A stretch of DNA of 64,000 bases. It comes from Sphingorhabdus sp. Alg231-15 (GTDB lineage Bacteria; Pseudomonadota; Alphaproteobacteria; Sphingomonadales; Sphingomonadaceae). Numbering within the stretch: position 1 is the first letter of the stretch; every line of letters starts with the position of its first letter. The stretch spans positions 1,116,001 through 1,180,000 of the forward strand of contig NZ_LT703001.1 in the NCBI RefSeq assembly GCF_900149705.1, written 5' to 3'. The notes under the pieces are model-generated. The model did no database searches, was not told the origin of the DNA, and saw nothing but the letters and a program-made list of their open reading frames with translations. Below are positions 55,038 through 62,800 of the stretch, one piece after another. The position numbers and the translations under genes were made by a program.

Positions 55038-55661
55038 CTAGAAGCGCAAGGTCAAACCACCCAATACTTGGTTCGAGGCAAGCGAGCCTTCATTGTCATT
55101 GCGCCGATACTCGACACGAAACGAGGCGTTGCGATTGATCGCATATTCCAAACCGCCGCCGTAGAGCATGCCATTGCCGGTCACCTTATCCGTCGCCACA
55201 GCCGTGTCGTTTCCTGCGGCGAACCTGCGGACGGTGTAGCGGTTTAGACCATAGCCGACCCTGCCATAAGCCAGAAGCCGTGGAACAATGGCAATGCCGG
55301 CCCTGGCCGAAACGCTTGCGGCCCATTTGGAATCCAGCTCAATGGAACCGCCGCCGGGCAGCGTAGAGCTTAGCGTTTTGCCATTGGGACTGAAATCGGC
55401 CTCAACACCCAGCACAAATTCATCAAACTGGGCGTCATATCCGGCAAAGCCACCATAGGATATGCCACTGGATCTGTCATTTAGCCGCGCGCTATTAGGT
55501 GCAGGTAACAAGTTATCGTCGATCTTGCGGCGCTCCCAACCAGCTTGCACGCCAACTTTTACGCCTTCAAAATTTTCGTCGTCACTCTGCGCATGCGCAG
55601 CCGATGCTCCGGTCAGAACGCCGAAAGCAGCGATGGTGGAAATCATTAGGGTCTTCTTCAT
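55038..55661 (-). CDS. Outer-membrane beta-barrel protein
   Basis: A 207-residue exported barrel protein. The start at 55661 has AAAGGACAT upstream and gives a signal peptide ending AHAQ (about residue 24); the longer frame is unsupported. Typical barrel strands are GVKVGVQAGWERR, YGGFAGYDAQFDEFVLGVEADFS, LLAYGRVGYGLNRY, YGGGLEYAINRNASFRVEYRR and a final GGLTLRF with C-terminal Phe. It belongs to the 8-strand OMP family (PF13505-like). A larger relative is at 9275-10060. Confidence 0.87.
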   Translation of the reverse strand: MKKTLMISTIAAFGVLTGASAAHAQSDDENFEGVKVGVQAGWERRKIDDNLLPAPNSARLNDRSSGISYGGFAGYDAQFDEFVLGVEADFSPNGKTLSSTLPGGGSIELDSKWAASVSARAGIAIVPRLLAYGRVGYGLNRYTVRRFAAGNDTAVATDKVTGNGMLYGGGLEYAINRNASFRVEYRRNDNEGSLASNQVLGGLTLRF

Positions 55662-55807
55662 TTTATGTCCTTTCTCGACATTTTGGGGAAAATTTGGGCA
55701 CAAGAATCCTTCTTCGGAAAACATGAGCCCGATGGTAGTTTTGTTAATTTTGTGAAATTTCCGGTCGTAACCGGCAGGATTAGATCGCTGAAAAACCTTA
55801 CATTATA

Positions 55808-56191
55808 TCAGCCGACAACGGCGTGACCGCGACCACCCATGCAGCGAATAACAATATCTTTTCGGTCCGTTCGGGTATCAGCAGCGCCACTCGCACCACC
55901 AATCAGGCCACCCAAAAGCGCACCGACTATCGCACCCTCTATTGAATTATCTTCGATGGCTCCTGCCGCACCGCCAACAACAGCACCGGCCAAAGCCGAG
56001 GTCTTGGTGTCTCCATTGTCATAGCGCTTCGTTTTCGCGAGTGCCTGACAGTCGGCAAGGTCGGCGTGATAGACTTCATCTTCATAGCCATCGACGATCG
56101 GCCGATATCCCGATGCGGTGTTTGCGCATCCGCTCAGAACAAGGCCGGTGCAGGCGATTGCCATGATGGTGCTGGTTTTTTGAACTCTCAT
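55808..56191 (-). CDS. Glycine-zipper lipoprotein
   Basis: A 127-residue outer-membrane-type lipoprotein. It has the lipobox LSGC (Cys about residue 22), a polar part with YRPIVDGYEDEVYHADLADCQALA, then a glycine-zipper stretch (about residues 67-107) with AGAVVGGAAGA and GALLGGLIGGASGAA. It ends in RCMGGRGHAVVG, a YMGG-like C-terminal motif. AAGGAAACGC precedes the start. Role unknown; similar proteins support the envelope or adhere to membranes. Confidence 0.85.
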   Translation of the reverse strand: MRVQKTSTIMAIACTGLVLSGCANTASGYRPIVDGYEDEVYHADLADCQALAKTKRYDNGDTKTSALAGAVVGGAAGAIEDNSIEGAIVGALLGGLIGGASGAADTRTDRKDIVIRCMGGRGHAVVG

Positions 56192-56317
56192 TTCTGCGTT
56201 TCCTTCAATGAATATTTCGATTGCATATCGCCAGCTACACTCTAAAATCTTTCTGAAACATGAATATTTTTTATTGTTTTACAATATTTTTTATCTGTCA
56301 TTCAGAAGGTAATTTCT

Positions 56318-56866
56318 ATGAATCAGCAAGCCAGTACCCAGAATCGTTGGCTTTATCGGCTGTTGCGCATCGTTGCCGGGGTGATGACGTCGCTGGTCGG
56401 ATTGACCATTATTCTGACAGCCGTGACTGCTCTGATGGGAGACATGGAGCTCTTGGTTGACATGGTTGAAATGGAGTCGGCCGATCCCAAACTGGGTTTG
56501 GTTGCCCAGATTGCTCTTGTTGTTACATGCGTCCTTGCCGTTTTCACATTCCTGCTGTTGTTCCGGTCTATCAATCGGTTTCTGGCTCATGCAGAGAAAG
56601 GCGAGCTATTTTTGGACAGTGCGGCCAATGCGCTGTCCAGAATGGGTGTCTCGATGATCTTGTTGTATGTGGTTTTCCTCAGTTTCGACGTTCTGCTGCC
56701 GATGCTGATCGAACCGGAGTCAATCATTGAAAATAGCATTGATTTCTTTATCTATTTGATCGATCTCAATGCTCTGGGCTTGCTCATCGGCATTGTTCTG
56801 ATGGCACTGGCGGGAGCCCTTCGCGAAGGACGCGAACTTCAAGATGAACTGAGGCAGATCGTCTAA
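56318..56866 (+). CDS. DUF2975 membrane protein
   Basis: A 182-residue protein with four hydrophobic helices (about residues 18-45, 60-85, 105-130, 145-170). Its features, FRSINRFLAHAEKGELFLDSAANALSRMG in the cytoplasmic loop and a short C-terminal EGRELQDELRQIV, match DUF2975. GAAGGTAAT precedes the start. Its stop overlaps the start of a YozG-like HTH gene (TAATG), the common pairing for the family, so the HTH probably regulates the pair. Confidence 0.88.
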   Translation: MNQQASTQNRWLYRLLRIVAGVMTSLVGLTIILTAVTALMGDMELLVDMVEMESADPKLGLVAQIALVVTCVLAVFTFLLLFRSINRFLAHAEKGELFLDSAANALSRMGVSMILLYVVFLSFDVLLPMLIEPESIIENSIDFFIYLIDLNALGLLIGIVLMALAGALREGRELQDELRQIV

Positions 56867-57090
56867 TGACCATTGAAGTAACCCTTGATGTGATGCTTGC
56901 CATCCGGAAAGTTAAATCCAAAGACCTTGCGTCACATGTCGGCATTACGGACGCCAACCTCTCCCTGCTAAAATCGGGAAAGGTCAAAGGCATTCGGTTT
57001 GAAACGCTTACCAAAATCTGTGAATATCTCGATTGTACACCCGGTGATTTGCTGCGCTATGTGCCCAGTGTTTCTGATGGTGCAGAATGA
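56866..57090 (+). CDS. Cro/C1-type (YozG-like) HTH regulator
   Basis: A 74-residue helix-turn-helix protein. The motif region is RKVKSKDLASHVGITDANLSLLKSGK, with KGIRFETLTKICEYLDCTPGDLLRY after it, in the manner of the XRE family. The start overlaps the DUF2975 stop by one base, so translation is coupled. It probably represses its own operon. A repeat of the 57-63.6 kb family begins 26 bases after the stop. Confidence 0.9.
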   Translation: MTIEVTLDVMLAIRKVKSKDLASHVGITDANLSLLKSGKVKGIRFETLTKICEYLDCTPGDLLRYVPSVSDGAE

Positions 57091-57115
57091 CAAGAAATGT
57101 GTGCTCTTATCTCTA

Positions 57116-57173
57116 CGTTTGCGCCCAAAGCGGCCATTGAAGCTACGGCCGCTTTATCCCGAAAGCGGACGTT
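57116..57173. repeat. Intergenic repeat family, copy A (diverged)
   Basis: This resembles the other copies from GTTTGCGCCCAAAGCGG onwards, and has the ATCCCGAAAGCGGAC core at the right. The first arm has decayed. It lies between the HTH gene and the alpha/beta hydrolase gene. Confidence 0.65.
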
Positions 57174-57232
57174 GGAAATGGACATCTATCGTATCCCATA
57201 GGATAACCGAACCGATTGAGAGGATATACAAT

Positions 57233-58222
57233 ATGTTGCCGATATCAAACAGGTCCGCGCTTACTGCATTTACTGTGATCGCCCTCTCCACGACCGGAGC
57301 ATGTACTCAGCAGACGGAAAATAGCAGTAGCGAACGGACTAATGTGAAAACTGTTTCTAACGTCACGAACGCAATCGAAAAAGTCGATGGGCTCGACATA
57401 TTTTATCGTGCGGCGGGTGATCCGTCCAAGCCCGCGCTGGTTTTGCTGCATGGTTTCCCGACTTCGTCATTTATGTATCGCAAACTACTCGCGGAACTGG
57501 GTGAGGATTATTATGTGATTGCACCGGATTATCCAGGCTTTGGCAATAGCAGTTCTCCATCTACAGGCGACCATAATTACACATTCGACAATCTTGCCGA
57601 TACCATGAACAATTTTCTTATCCAGCGCGGTATTGATGAATATGCTTTGATGATTCACGACTATGGCGCACCCATCGGCTTTCGGATTGCACTAAGGCAC
57701 CCGGAAAAAATCACTGGCATTATTGCCATGAATGGAAATGCTTATGAAGAAGGAATGAGTAAGAATGGGTGGAGTTTGATCAGACAATATTGGAGGGGGA
57801 AAACGCCAGAGTTAGAGAAAACCATAGCTGACAATGTTTTCACTGAAGCTGGCATGAAATGGCAATATACCCATGGAACACGCGATCCGGAAAGCATCGA
57901 CCCCGCTAATTGGCAGCAAGACTACGCAAAAATTTCCCGTGAGGGCCAAACCGCAGTTCAGCTGGCGCTGTTCTACGACTATCAAAATAACGTGAAATCC
58001 TATCCTGCTTGGCAGGAATATTTGCGCAAAAATCAGCCGCCAATGCTGATCATATGGGGCAAGAATGATGCATTTTTCTCCGTCGCAGGAGCGGAAGCTT
58101 ATAAGCGCGATGTGAAAAATATTGACTATAATATTCTCGACACGGGGCATTTCCCTCTGGAAGAGGAAAGTGACTTCATCGTTCCCAAAGTTCGGGATTT
58201 TATGCTGAAAGTAACACGTTAA
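57233..58222 (+). CDS. Alpha/beta hydrolase with Asp nucleophile (dehalogenase/epoxide-hydrolase type), lipoprotein
   Basis: A 329-residue exported hydrolase. It has a signal with the TTGAC lipobox (Cys about residue 24). The core has LLHGFPTSSFMYR (oxyanion), the nucleophile elbow IHDYGAPIGF in which Asp replaces Ser, an acid near WGKNDAFF and the His of DTGHFPLEEE. Asp at the elbow marks the haloalkane dehalogenase/epoxide hydrolase branch; Tyr follows it where haloalkane dehalogenases often have Trp. Periplasmic location is unusual. GAGAGGATATAC precedes the ATG at 57233; the long upstream frame is rejected. Confidence 0.88.
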   Translation: MLPISNRSALTAFTVIALSTTGACTQQTENSSSERTNVKTVSNVTNAIEKVDGLDIFYRAAGDPSKPALVLLHGFPTSSFMYRKLLAELGEDYYVIAPDYPGFGNSSSPSTGDHNYTFDNLADTMNNFLIQRGIDEYALMIHDYGAPIGFRIALRHPEKITGIIAMNGNAYEEGMSKNGWSLIRQYWRGKTPELEKTIADNVFTEAGMKWQYTHGTRDPESIDPANWQQDYAKISREGQTAVQLALFYDYQNNVKSYPAWQEYLRKNQPPMLIIWGKNDAFFSVAGAEAYKRDVKNIDYNILDTGHFPLEEESDFIVPKVRDFMLKVTR

Positions 58223-58330
58223 GGAACGGTCTTTCATCCATTGCTCGCAGCGGCAAAATGGCTTTAATTGAAGTCGGCATAAGGAGGTCTCTTTGATTGG
58301 GTTTCTTTTGCTCCAACGACAATCCCTTAT

Positions 58331-58408
58331 GTCCGCAATATCCCGAAAGCGGACATTAGCTTTGTTCGGTTTTAGCGGCAACAAGTGGGGTGGAAAGCGG
58401 ACATTGCA
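58331..58408. repeat. Intergenic repeat family, copy B (partial)
   Basis: GTCCGCAATATCCCGAAAGC and GGACATTAGC (58331-58360) match the right half of the repeat; a further GGAAAGCGGACATTGC at 58393-58408 looks like a second fragment. The gap 58223-58625 otherwise shows nothing. Confidence 0.7.
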
Positions 58409-58625
58409 CCCGCGTAATTGAACCTATTTGAAGCAAAGATGCTTGCCGGTCGAAACCTTCATTTCAAACGCTCGAGCCTGCAGGCCTAATGCATAGCGAG
58501 TTGCAGTTTGTCGAATGAATGAAGTGATTGGTCGTCGACCATTTGTGCAGCTCTATCTTTCATATAGCCCTTGGCAGGCTTGGGTCTGAACAAAGACTAG
58601 CGACCCAATGCCGTGGAGGAAAACA

Positions 58626-59519
58626 GTGAAACTTCTCTCATCGTCGATCGCCCTGCTGCTCGTTTTTTTGGCTGTGGGTTGCACAAGCGAAAACCAGAAT
58701 AAAGCACCTGAGCTCACAGGCCCCTATCTGGGGCAGGAACCTCCCGGCCTGACACCAATCCCCTTCGCTTCAGGGCTTGTGACAACAAACGCTTTTGAGG
58801 ATGGCGGCGTCTTTTCGCATGACATGAATGAGTTCTATTTTGTTAGAGAACGCCCGCAGGATCGAGAGCTCGAAACAATCGTCTTCACACAAGAAAAAGG
58901 TCTTTGGACCAAGACAGTGAGGGCGGGAGAAGATGCTGAACCATTCTACAGATACTTTGCGCCCGATGGCAAGACGATGCACTTCGGCAAGCAATATAAG
59001 GAGCGCACCAGTGACGGTTGGTCGGACACCAAAAGTCTTGGACCTGATTTCGAAGACATAAATATCATGAGCCTTTCTGCCTCATCGCAGGGCACCTACG
59101 TCATAGATGAAAGACGCGACGGGGACGATGGCCTTCTGCGATATTCACGGTTGGTTGATGGCGTGCGTGAAGCTCCGGAACCGTTTGGTAGCGCAATCAA
59201 CAGCGGAACACGCAATTCCCACCCCTTCATCGCCCCCGACGAGTCCTACATCATGTGGGACGGCATAAAAGACAGCGGATTTGGCAATGTCGATCTGTAT
59301 ATCAGTTTTCGGCAGCCAGATGGCTCATGGGGGCGAGCTATCAATATGGGCGCGGCAATAAACACGGATGCATACGAAGCAGGACCGAAGGTTACACCAG
59401 ATGGAAAATATCTGTTCTTCGTAAGAGTTGTAGGCACGACAGACGACAACCCATATTCCGATATAGACATATTTTGGGTCGATGCGCAGATCATCGAAAA
59501 CCTCAGACCTAAACAGTAA
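58626..59519 (+). CDS. PD40-type beta-propeller lipoprotein
   Basis: A 297-residue exported protein. I use the GTG start at 58626 because GGAGGA lies six bases upstream; an ATG at 58608 gives six more residues. The lipobox is AVGC (Cys about residue 19). The mature part has repeated propeller blades of the WD40-like PD40/TolB kind: FSHDMNEFYFVRE, FAPDGKTMHFGK, FIAPDESYIMWDG and VTPDGKYLFFVR. It is probably a periplasmic or outer-membrane binding protein. It stands alone between repeats B and C. Confidence 0.85.
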   Translation: MKLLSSSIALLLVFLAVGCTSENQNKAPELTGPYLGQEPPGLTPIPFASGLVTTNAFEDGGVFSHDMNEFYFVRERPQDRELETIVFTQEKGLWTKTVRAGEDAEPFYRYFAPDGKTMHFGKQYKERTSDGWSDTKSLGPDFEDINIMSLSASSQGTYVIDERRDGDDGLLRYSRLVDGVREAPEPFGSAINSGTRNSHPFIAPDESYIMWDGIKDSGFGNVDLYISFRQPDGSWGRAINMGAAINTDAYEAGPKVTPDGKYLFFVRVVGTTDDNPYSDIDIFWVDAQIIENLRPKQ

Positions 59520-59595
59520 GCTTGGCACACATCCGAGACTGCTAAGTTGGTCGTCGCCTTTTGGGTCGTTAGATGAACGGCAGCTACTGCTTTCC

Positions 59596-59665
59596 AATGT
59601 CCGCTTTTGCGCCCATAGCGGACATTAGCGTTCCGGCTGCTTTATCCCGAAAGCGGACATTAGCT
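59596..59665. repeat. Intergenic repeat family, copy C (complete)
   Basis: A full 70-bp copy. The first half is AATGTCCGCT-N11-AGCGGACATT, a perfect 10-bp inverted repeat. The second half repeats the right arm after CTTTATCCCG, so the outer AATGTCCGCTTT also pairs with AAAGCGGACATT. The element can fold as one long or two short hairpins. Its right end supplies the stop codon of the small gene on the other strand. Confidence 0.85.
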
Positions 59666-59881
59666 AATTGAGTTTTGATCGCTTTTTATCGTCACATAGA
59701 AGATCCGGTTCGTAAAGAACACATAGATACCGGCCATTGCAGTTGGAAATAGATAGACAAAACTCTCAATTTTGCTGCTGTCGTCATCTAAAAAATGTTC
59801 TCTCACAAAGTAGTAAGAAAACAGCCAAAAAATTATGTTTATCGCCTGAACAGCTATGTAGTTCAGTTTATAGTTGAACAT
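59660..59881 (-). CDS. Small two-helix membrane protein
   Basis: A 73-residue protein with two hydrophobic segments (about 8-26 and 45-62) separated by a charged loop with REHFLDDDSSKIE. No family was recognised. The ATG at 59881 has GGAAGATTGC upstream and is preferred over TTG at 59893. The last codons and the TAA stop fall within the right end of repeat copy C, so the native C-terminus may have been changed by that element. Confidence 0.55.
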   Translation of the reverse strand: MFNYKLNYIAVQAINIIFWLFSYYFVREHFLDDDSSKIESFVYLFPTAMAGIYVFFTNRIFYVTIKSDQNSIS

Positions 59882-59956
59882 GCAATCTTCCAATCATTAC
59901 TCAATTGACCGCGAATGAAGAGTCATTCTAGAATGACTTTTCGCGTTAGCAACCAA

Positions 59957-59985
59957 GACCGCTTAATCCCGAAAGCGGACATAAG
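59957..59985. repeat. Intergenic repeat family, copy D (right half only)
   Basis: GACCGCTTAATCCCGAAAGC followed by GGACATAAG matches the right half of the repeat. It lies 25 bases beyond the stop of the DCC-family gene (minus strand), where it could act as its 3' hairpin. Confidence 0.7.
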
Positions 59986-60009
59986 AAGCAGTGAGTTGTC
60001 GACGCAATT

Positions 60010-60378
60010 TTAATATCCCAGTTTTTTTCGGCCTAGTATCTTCAAAACAATCGACCTGCCAAACTTCAATATCGGATATAGGGCTCCTGCCCTTCGCTGA
60101 GATTTGAAAATCCACCAATTCAGACGTCCGAAAATAGAGCTGGACGGCTGGGCAAGGGAATGGATTGCCGCTGCGCCGTAGATTATGGTGTCACCTTCAA
60201 CCAGCGCCATACCCTCATCCACGACAAAACCTGCTTGTCGCATTTTCATCACTGCTTCATGGTCCTTTTCTTCACGAGCGTTCACCAAAACAAGACCGGG
60301 AAACTGTTCACGCAAAGATAACAATTCGACATAGTTTGCGCAAAAAGGACACTCGCCATCATAAACTAGCCAAGTCAT
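60010..60378 (-). CDS. DCC-family thiol-disulfide oxidoreductase-like protein (DUF393)
   Basis: A 122-residue thioredoxin-like protein. The family motif YDGECPFC is at the N-terminus with Cys10 and Cys13 of CPFC. ALYPILKF precedes a basic end. No signal peptide, so it acts in the cytoplasm or at the membrane face. Its start overlaps the stop of the HTTM-like gene by 4 bases, making it the last gene of a three-gene operon. DCC proteins are known neighbours or fusion partners of HTTM proteins. Confidence 0.9.
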   Translation of the reverse strand: MTWLVYDGECPFCANYVELLSLREQFPGLVLVNAREEKDHEAVMKMRQAGFVVDEGMALVEGDTIIYGAAAIHSLAQPSSSIFGRLNWWIFKSQRRAGALYPILKFGRSIVLKILGRKKLGY

Positions 60379-61349
60379 GCCGGTTGCTCGCTGTTTATCT
60401 GAACTGCTTTATCCTCTTTGATCCCGAAAAACAAACCACCGAAAAGCGGCAAGTCTCGCAGTGTAGCAAGGCTGCGCCACTCTTTGGCGAAGGGAGACAT
60501 TACCAAGAGAATGAGAAGAACCATCAAGTGCTGTGCATTGCTAATCTCCATCAGCAGCCATGTGCCGGTATGAAATCCTAACAATGCCAAACCCCAGATT
60601 ACATGCAGACGTGGTCTAAAGACGATGATCACCGCCATGAATTGGACATATATTATTCCCAGAAACATTAGCCATGACACAAAGTAATTATCGATTACAA
60701 AGCGCGCGAGCAGCGGCTCGGTTCCCGTTTGAACCATCCTGTCCGCTAGCGTAAGAGCCAGACCACGCGGCGAAAAATTCCCTTCTTGTCCGGCCAGCAT
60801 AACCGCGATGCCGCTACTGACCTTCCAAAAGCCGGCCAAGCTATAGAAAAACAGGATCAACGCCTGCGCTGTTGCGAAAGTAAGACAATATGCCAATTGT
60901 CCAACACGGCTGATGGCAGACGGCAAAAAGACAAAAACAACCGCCACCCAGATCCAGATATGATAGACATGGTTGATACCGCCAAATGATCCGTGCAGAG
61001 CAGCGCCAAATAGCAACAATATTGCAAAGCTAGCTCTGGCCAACCAAAGATCTGGCTTCCAGAAGGCCAATAACGAACTCATAAAACAGGAAAAAGTGAG
61101 AATGTCGGTGGCGGTACGCAGATCAAATGGTTCGATCCACAATATCGGCCAAAGCAGGTCTAGATCTCTGGCCCCCTCTACCTCACTGCGGAGCATAGCC
61201 ATCATTGTGAAGGCTATGAAAACTGAAACAAGGTAAAAATACCGGACACCGGTTCGACACCTCAAAAAATTGAGGTGCAAGGCGGCAAATGGTCGTTCAT
61301 GCTGTGGCCCACGCTGCAACGCCAGGCGCATATGTCTAATCATTTGCAT
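60375..61349 (-). CDS. HTTM-like multi-pass membrane protein
   Basis: A 324-residue integral membrane protein with about eight hydrophobic helices. It resembles the HTTM domain of vitamin K-dependent gamma-carboxylase relatives: an N-terminal RCRTGVRYFYL segment, HGSFGGINHVYHIWIW in a loop, LFFYSLAGFWKVSSG, and a final LHVIWGLALLGFHTGTWLLMEISN. The ATG at 61349 is preferred over 61364 because AAAAGGGCG lies upstream. Either way the start lies in the last codons of the upstream gene. Substrate and reaction unknown. Confidence 0.82.
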   Translation of the reverse strand: MQMIRHMRLALQRGPQHERPFAALHLNFLRCRTGVRYFYLVSVFIAFTMMAMLRSEVEGARDLDLLWPILWIEPFDLRTATDILTFSCFMSSLLAFWKPDLWLARASFAILLLFGAALHGSFGGINHVYHIWIWVAVVFVFLPSAISRVGQLAYCLTFATAQALILFFYSLAGFWKVSSGIAVMLAGQEGNFSPRGLALTLADRMVQTGTEPLLARFVIDNYFVSWLMFLGIIYVQFMAVIIVFRPRLHVIWGLALLGFHTGTWLLMEISNAQHLMVLLILLVMSPFAKEWRSLATLRDLPLFGGLFFGIKEDKAVQINSEQPA

Positions 61350-61824
61350 AAACGCCCTTTTCATATGTTGCGATTTTGTGCGTCCTTATCACTTTGCCCG
61401 TGGCCAGCCGTTCAATGGGGTCAAAGACGATTTGGACAAGATCATATTCCAGATGCTTGGCTTCAGACATAAAATTATTCTCAATTGACTTGCGCAAACC
61501 GATCTCTGCCGGCGCTGATTTAACCTTGGCCTGCGCCAAAAGATTGAGTGCTTTTCCAAAGCGACTATCTCGGCTCCGAGCCGTTTTAAATGCATCGGTT
61601 AGATCGTAAAAATACTTCTTTTCCGGAAGCCTTTCACCATTCATAGCTCGAACTACGACGACGATATCGGTCCGAGGATTGGATGACGTGGAAAACAGGC
61701 TCCAATTGAAAAAGGGGAACAACTCCGCTCTGTGCTCCGGCTTGCCTACAATAGAGATAAAAATGTAGGCCAATAAAATTATTGGGACCAAAGTCTGTCT
61801 GAAATAATACTGTTTCAAAAGCAT
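61336..61824 (-). CDS. Single-helix membrane protein, head of HTTM/DCC operon
   Basis: A 162-residue protein with one N-terminal hydrophobic segment (about residues 8-26) and a mixed polar domain with TDIVVVVRAMNGERLPEKKYF and MSEAKHLEYDLVQIVFDP. No family is recognised. It ends inside the next gene, overlapping by 14 to 29 bases. Tight overlap with the HTTM-like gene implies the three products work together, perhaps as a membrane complex. Confidence 0.75.
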   Translation of the reverse strand: MLLKQYYFRQTLVPIILLAYIFISIVGKPEHRAELFPFFNWSLFSTSSNPRTDIVVVVRAMNGERLPEKKYFYDLTDAFKTARSRDSRFGKALNLLAQAKVKSAPAEIGLRKSIENNFMSEAKHLEYDLVQIVFDPIERLATGKVIRTHKIATYEKGVYAND

Positions 61825-62297
61825 TTTACAATTGCACCCTGATATCGCTCGATCGATTAAACATAACAGGCTTAATAAAGGGTTACTTTATCCTCAAATC
61901 GCGTTCGAGAGTGATGATACGAGATGGCAAATATATTCACTATTAGATCGAAATATTGGTCGCTATTTAGCTATAAACAGAAGCTGCTGAGGCTGAAAGA
62001 CCAACTCTAAGCTAAACTTACGGTAAATAACGTATTGGCAACATTACTGTTCCGTGGATGTGTTACAATCGACGGGAAAAGTCATCAATTGAACTTGATT
62101 CTCCAACGTCCGCTTTTGCGCCCTTAGCCGACACTAGGAGTGTGACCGCTATATCCCGAAAGCGGACATTAGCTCATTCTGGACCGAAGGACTGAATTTG
62201 CGGGTGGAAGCAGACGGAAGTCTTCCCCGGAAAGTTGATACTCGATTGACCTTAACCAGTCCACGGACGTGCCGGACAATAGTACCATAACACCTTG
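61825..62297. other. Intergenic region before the MarR gene
   Basis: About 470 bases in the divergent gap between the HTTM operon and marR. It looks AT-rich and holds a full repeat copy (62104-62174). No gene or RNA is recognised in the rest. The promoter of the leftward operon must lie in its left part. Confidence 0.5.
62104..62174. repeat. Intergenic repeat family, copy E (complete)
   Basis: A full copy of the repeat, starting CAACGTCCGCTTTTGCGCCC and ending CGAAAGCGGACATTAGCT. The central part differs: GCCGACACTAGG stands for AGCGGACATTAG, so the left hairpin is weakened while the right one is intact. Confidence 0.8.
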
Positions 62298-62338
62298 TTG
62301 ACATATATAATCCACGGAATATACATACGCGGAATATA
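62298..62338 (+). promoter_or_regulatory. Probable promoter and operator of the MarR/GST operon
   Basis: A -35 TTGACA at 62298-62303 and a -10 TATACA at 62320-62325 are 16 bases apart. CGGAATATA occurs twice (62315-62323 and 62330-62338) as direct repeats 15 bases apart, and TATAATCC upstream resembles an inverted half-site. These overlap the -10 and would suit repression by the MarR protein. Confidence 0.5.
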
Positions 62339-62351
62339 AATTGGAGTCGCA

Positions 62352-62786
62352 ATGCCGAATAAGCAACTGATCATTAATTCACAGAGCCTCTCGACCGAAC
62401 AAAAGGTTGTAAGTCTGCTCGGCTGTGTTGCGCATGAGCACAAGACAGAGATGGAAGCTCTGGTGTCACGCCATGGCTTGTCGTTACTGCAACTCGAAAT
62501 TCTTCATTGCCTTGATCAGGCCCCGCAGGAAGAACTGTCCGTCGGACAGCTTAAAAGCAAACTGATCGATGATAGTCCGAATGTGTCTCGAACTCTGAAT
62601 CTACTAGTTGGGCGAGGCCTTGTCACAAAGAGGCGCTGCACCGAGGATCAGCGCACCGTCTATATCGCGATTACTCCGGCGGGGCACGATGCGCACGAGC
62701 GCTCTGACAAAGAATTATCGTCAATGAAAACCGCACTTTCTTCAGCAGAGATCAAACAACTCTACACGCTGCTTCAAAAATTCTGA
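62352..62786 (+). CDS. MarR-family transcriptional regulator
   Basis: A 144-residue winged-helix regulator. The DNA-binding part includes LSVGQLKSKLIDDSPNVSRTLNLLVGRGLVTKRR, with the wing at CTEDQRTVYIAITPAG. GGAG lies at a good distance before the ATG. It is 14 bases before a GST gene, so the two form an operon; such regulators often respond to phenolics, thiols or reactive electrophiles, matching a GST target. Autoregulation is suggested by half-sites in the promoter. Confidence 0.92.
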   Translation: MPNKQLIINSQSLSTEQKVVSLLGCVAHEHKTEMEALVSRHGLSLLQLEILHCLDQAPQEELSVGQLKSKLIDDSPNVSRTLNLLVGRGLVTKRRCTEDQRTVYIAITPAGHDAHERSDKELSSMKTALSSAEIKQLYTLLQKF

Positions 62787-62800
62787 ACAAGGAACCCCTC

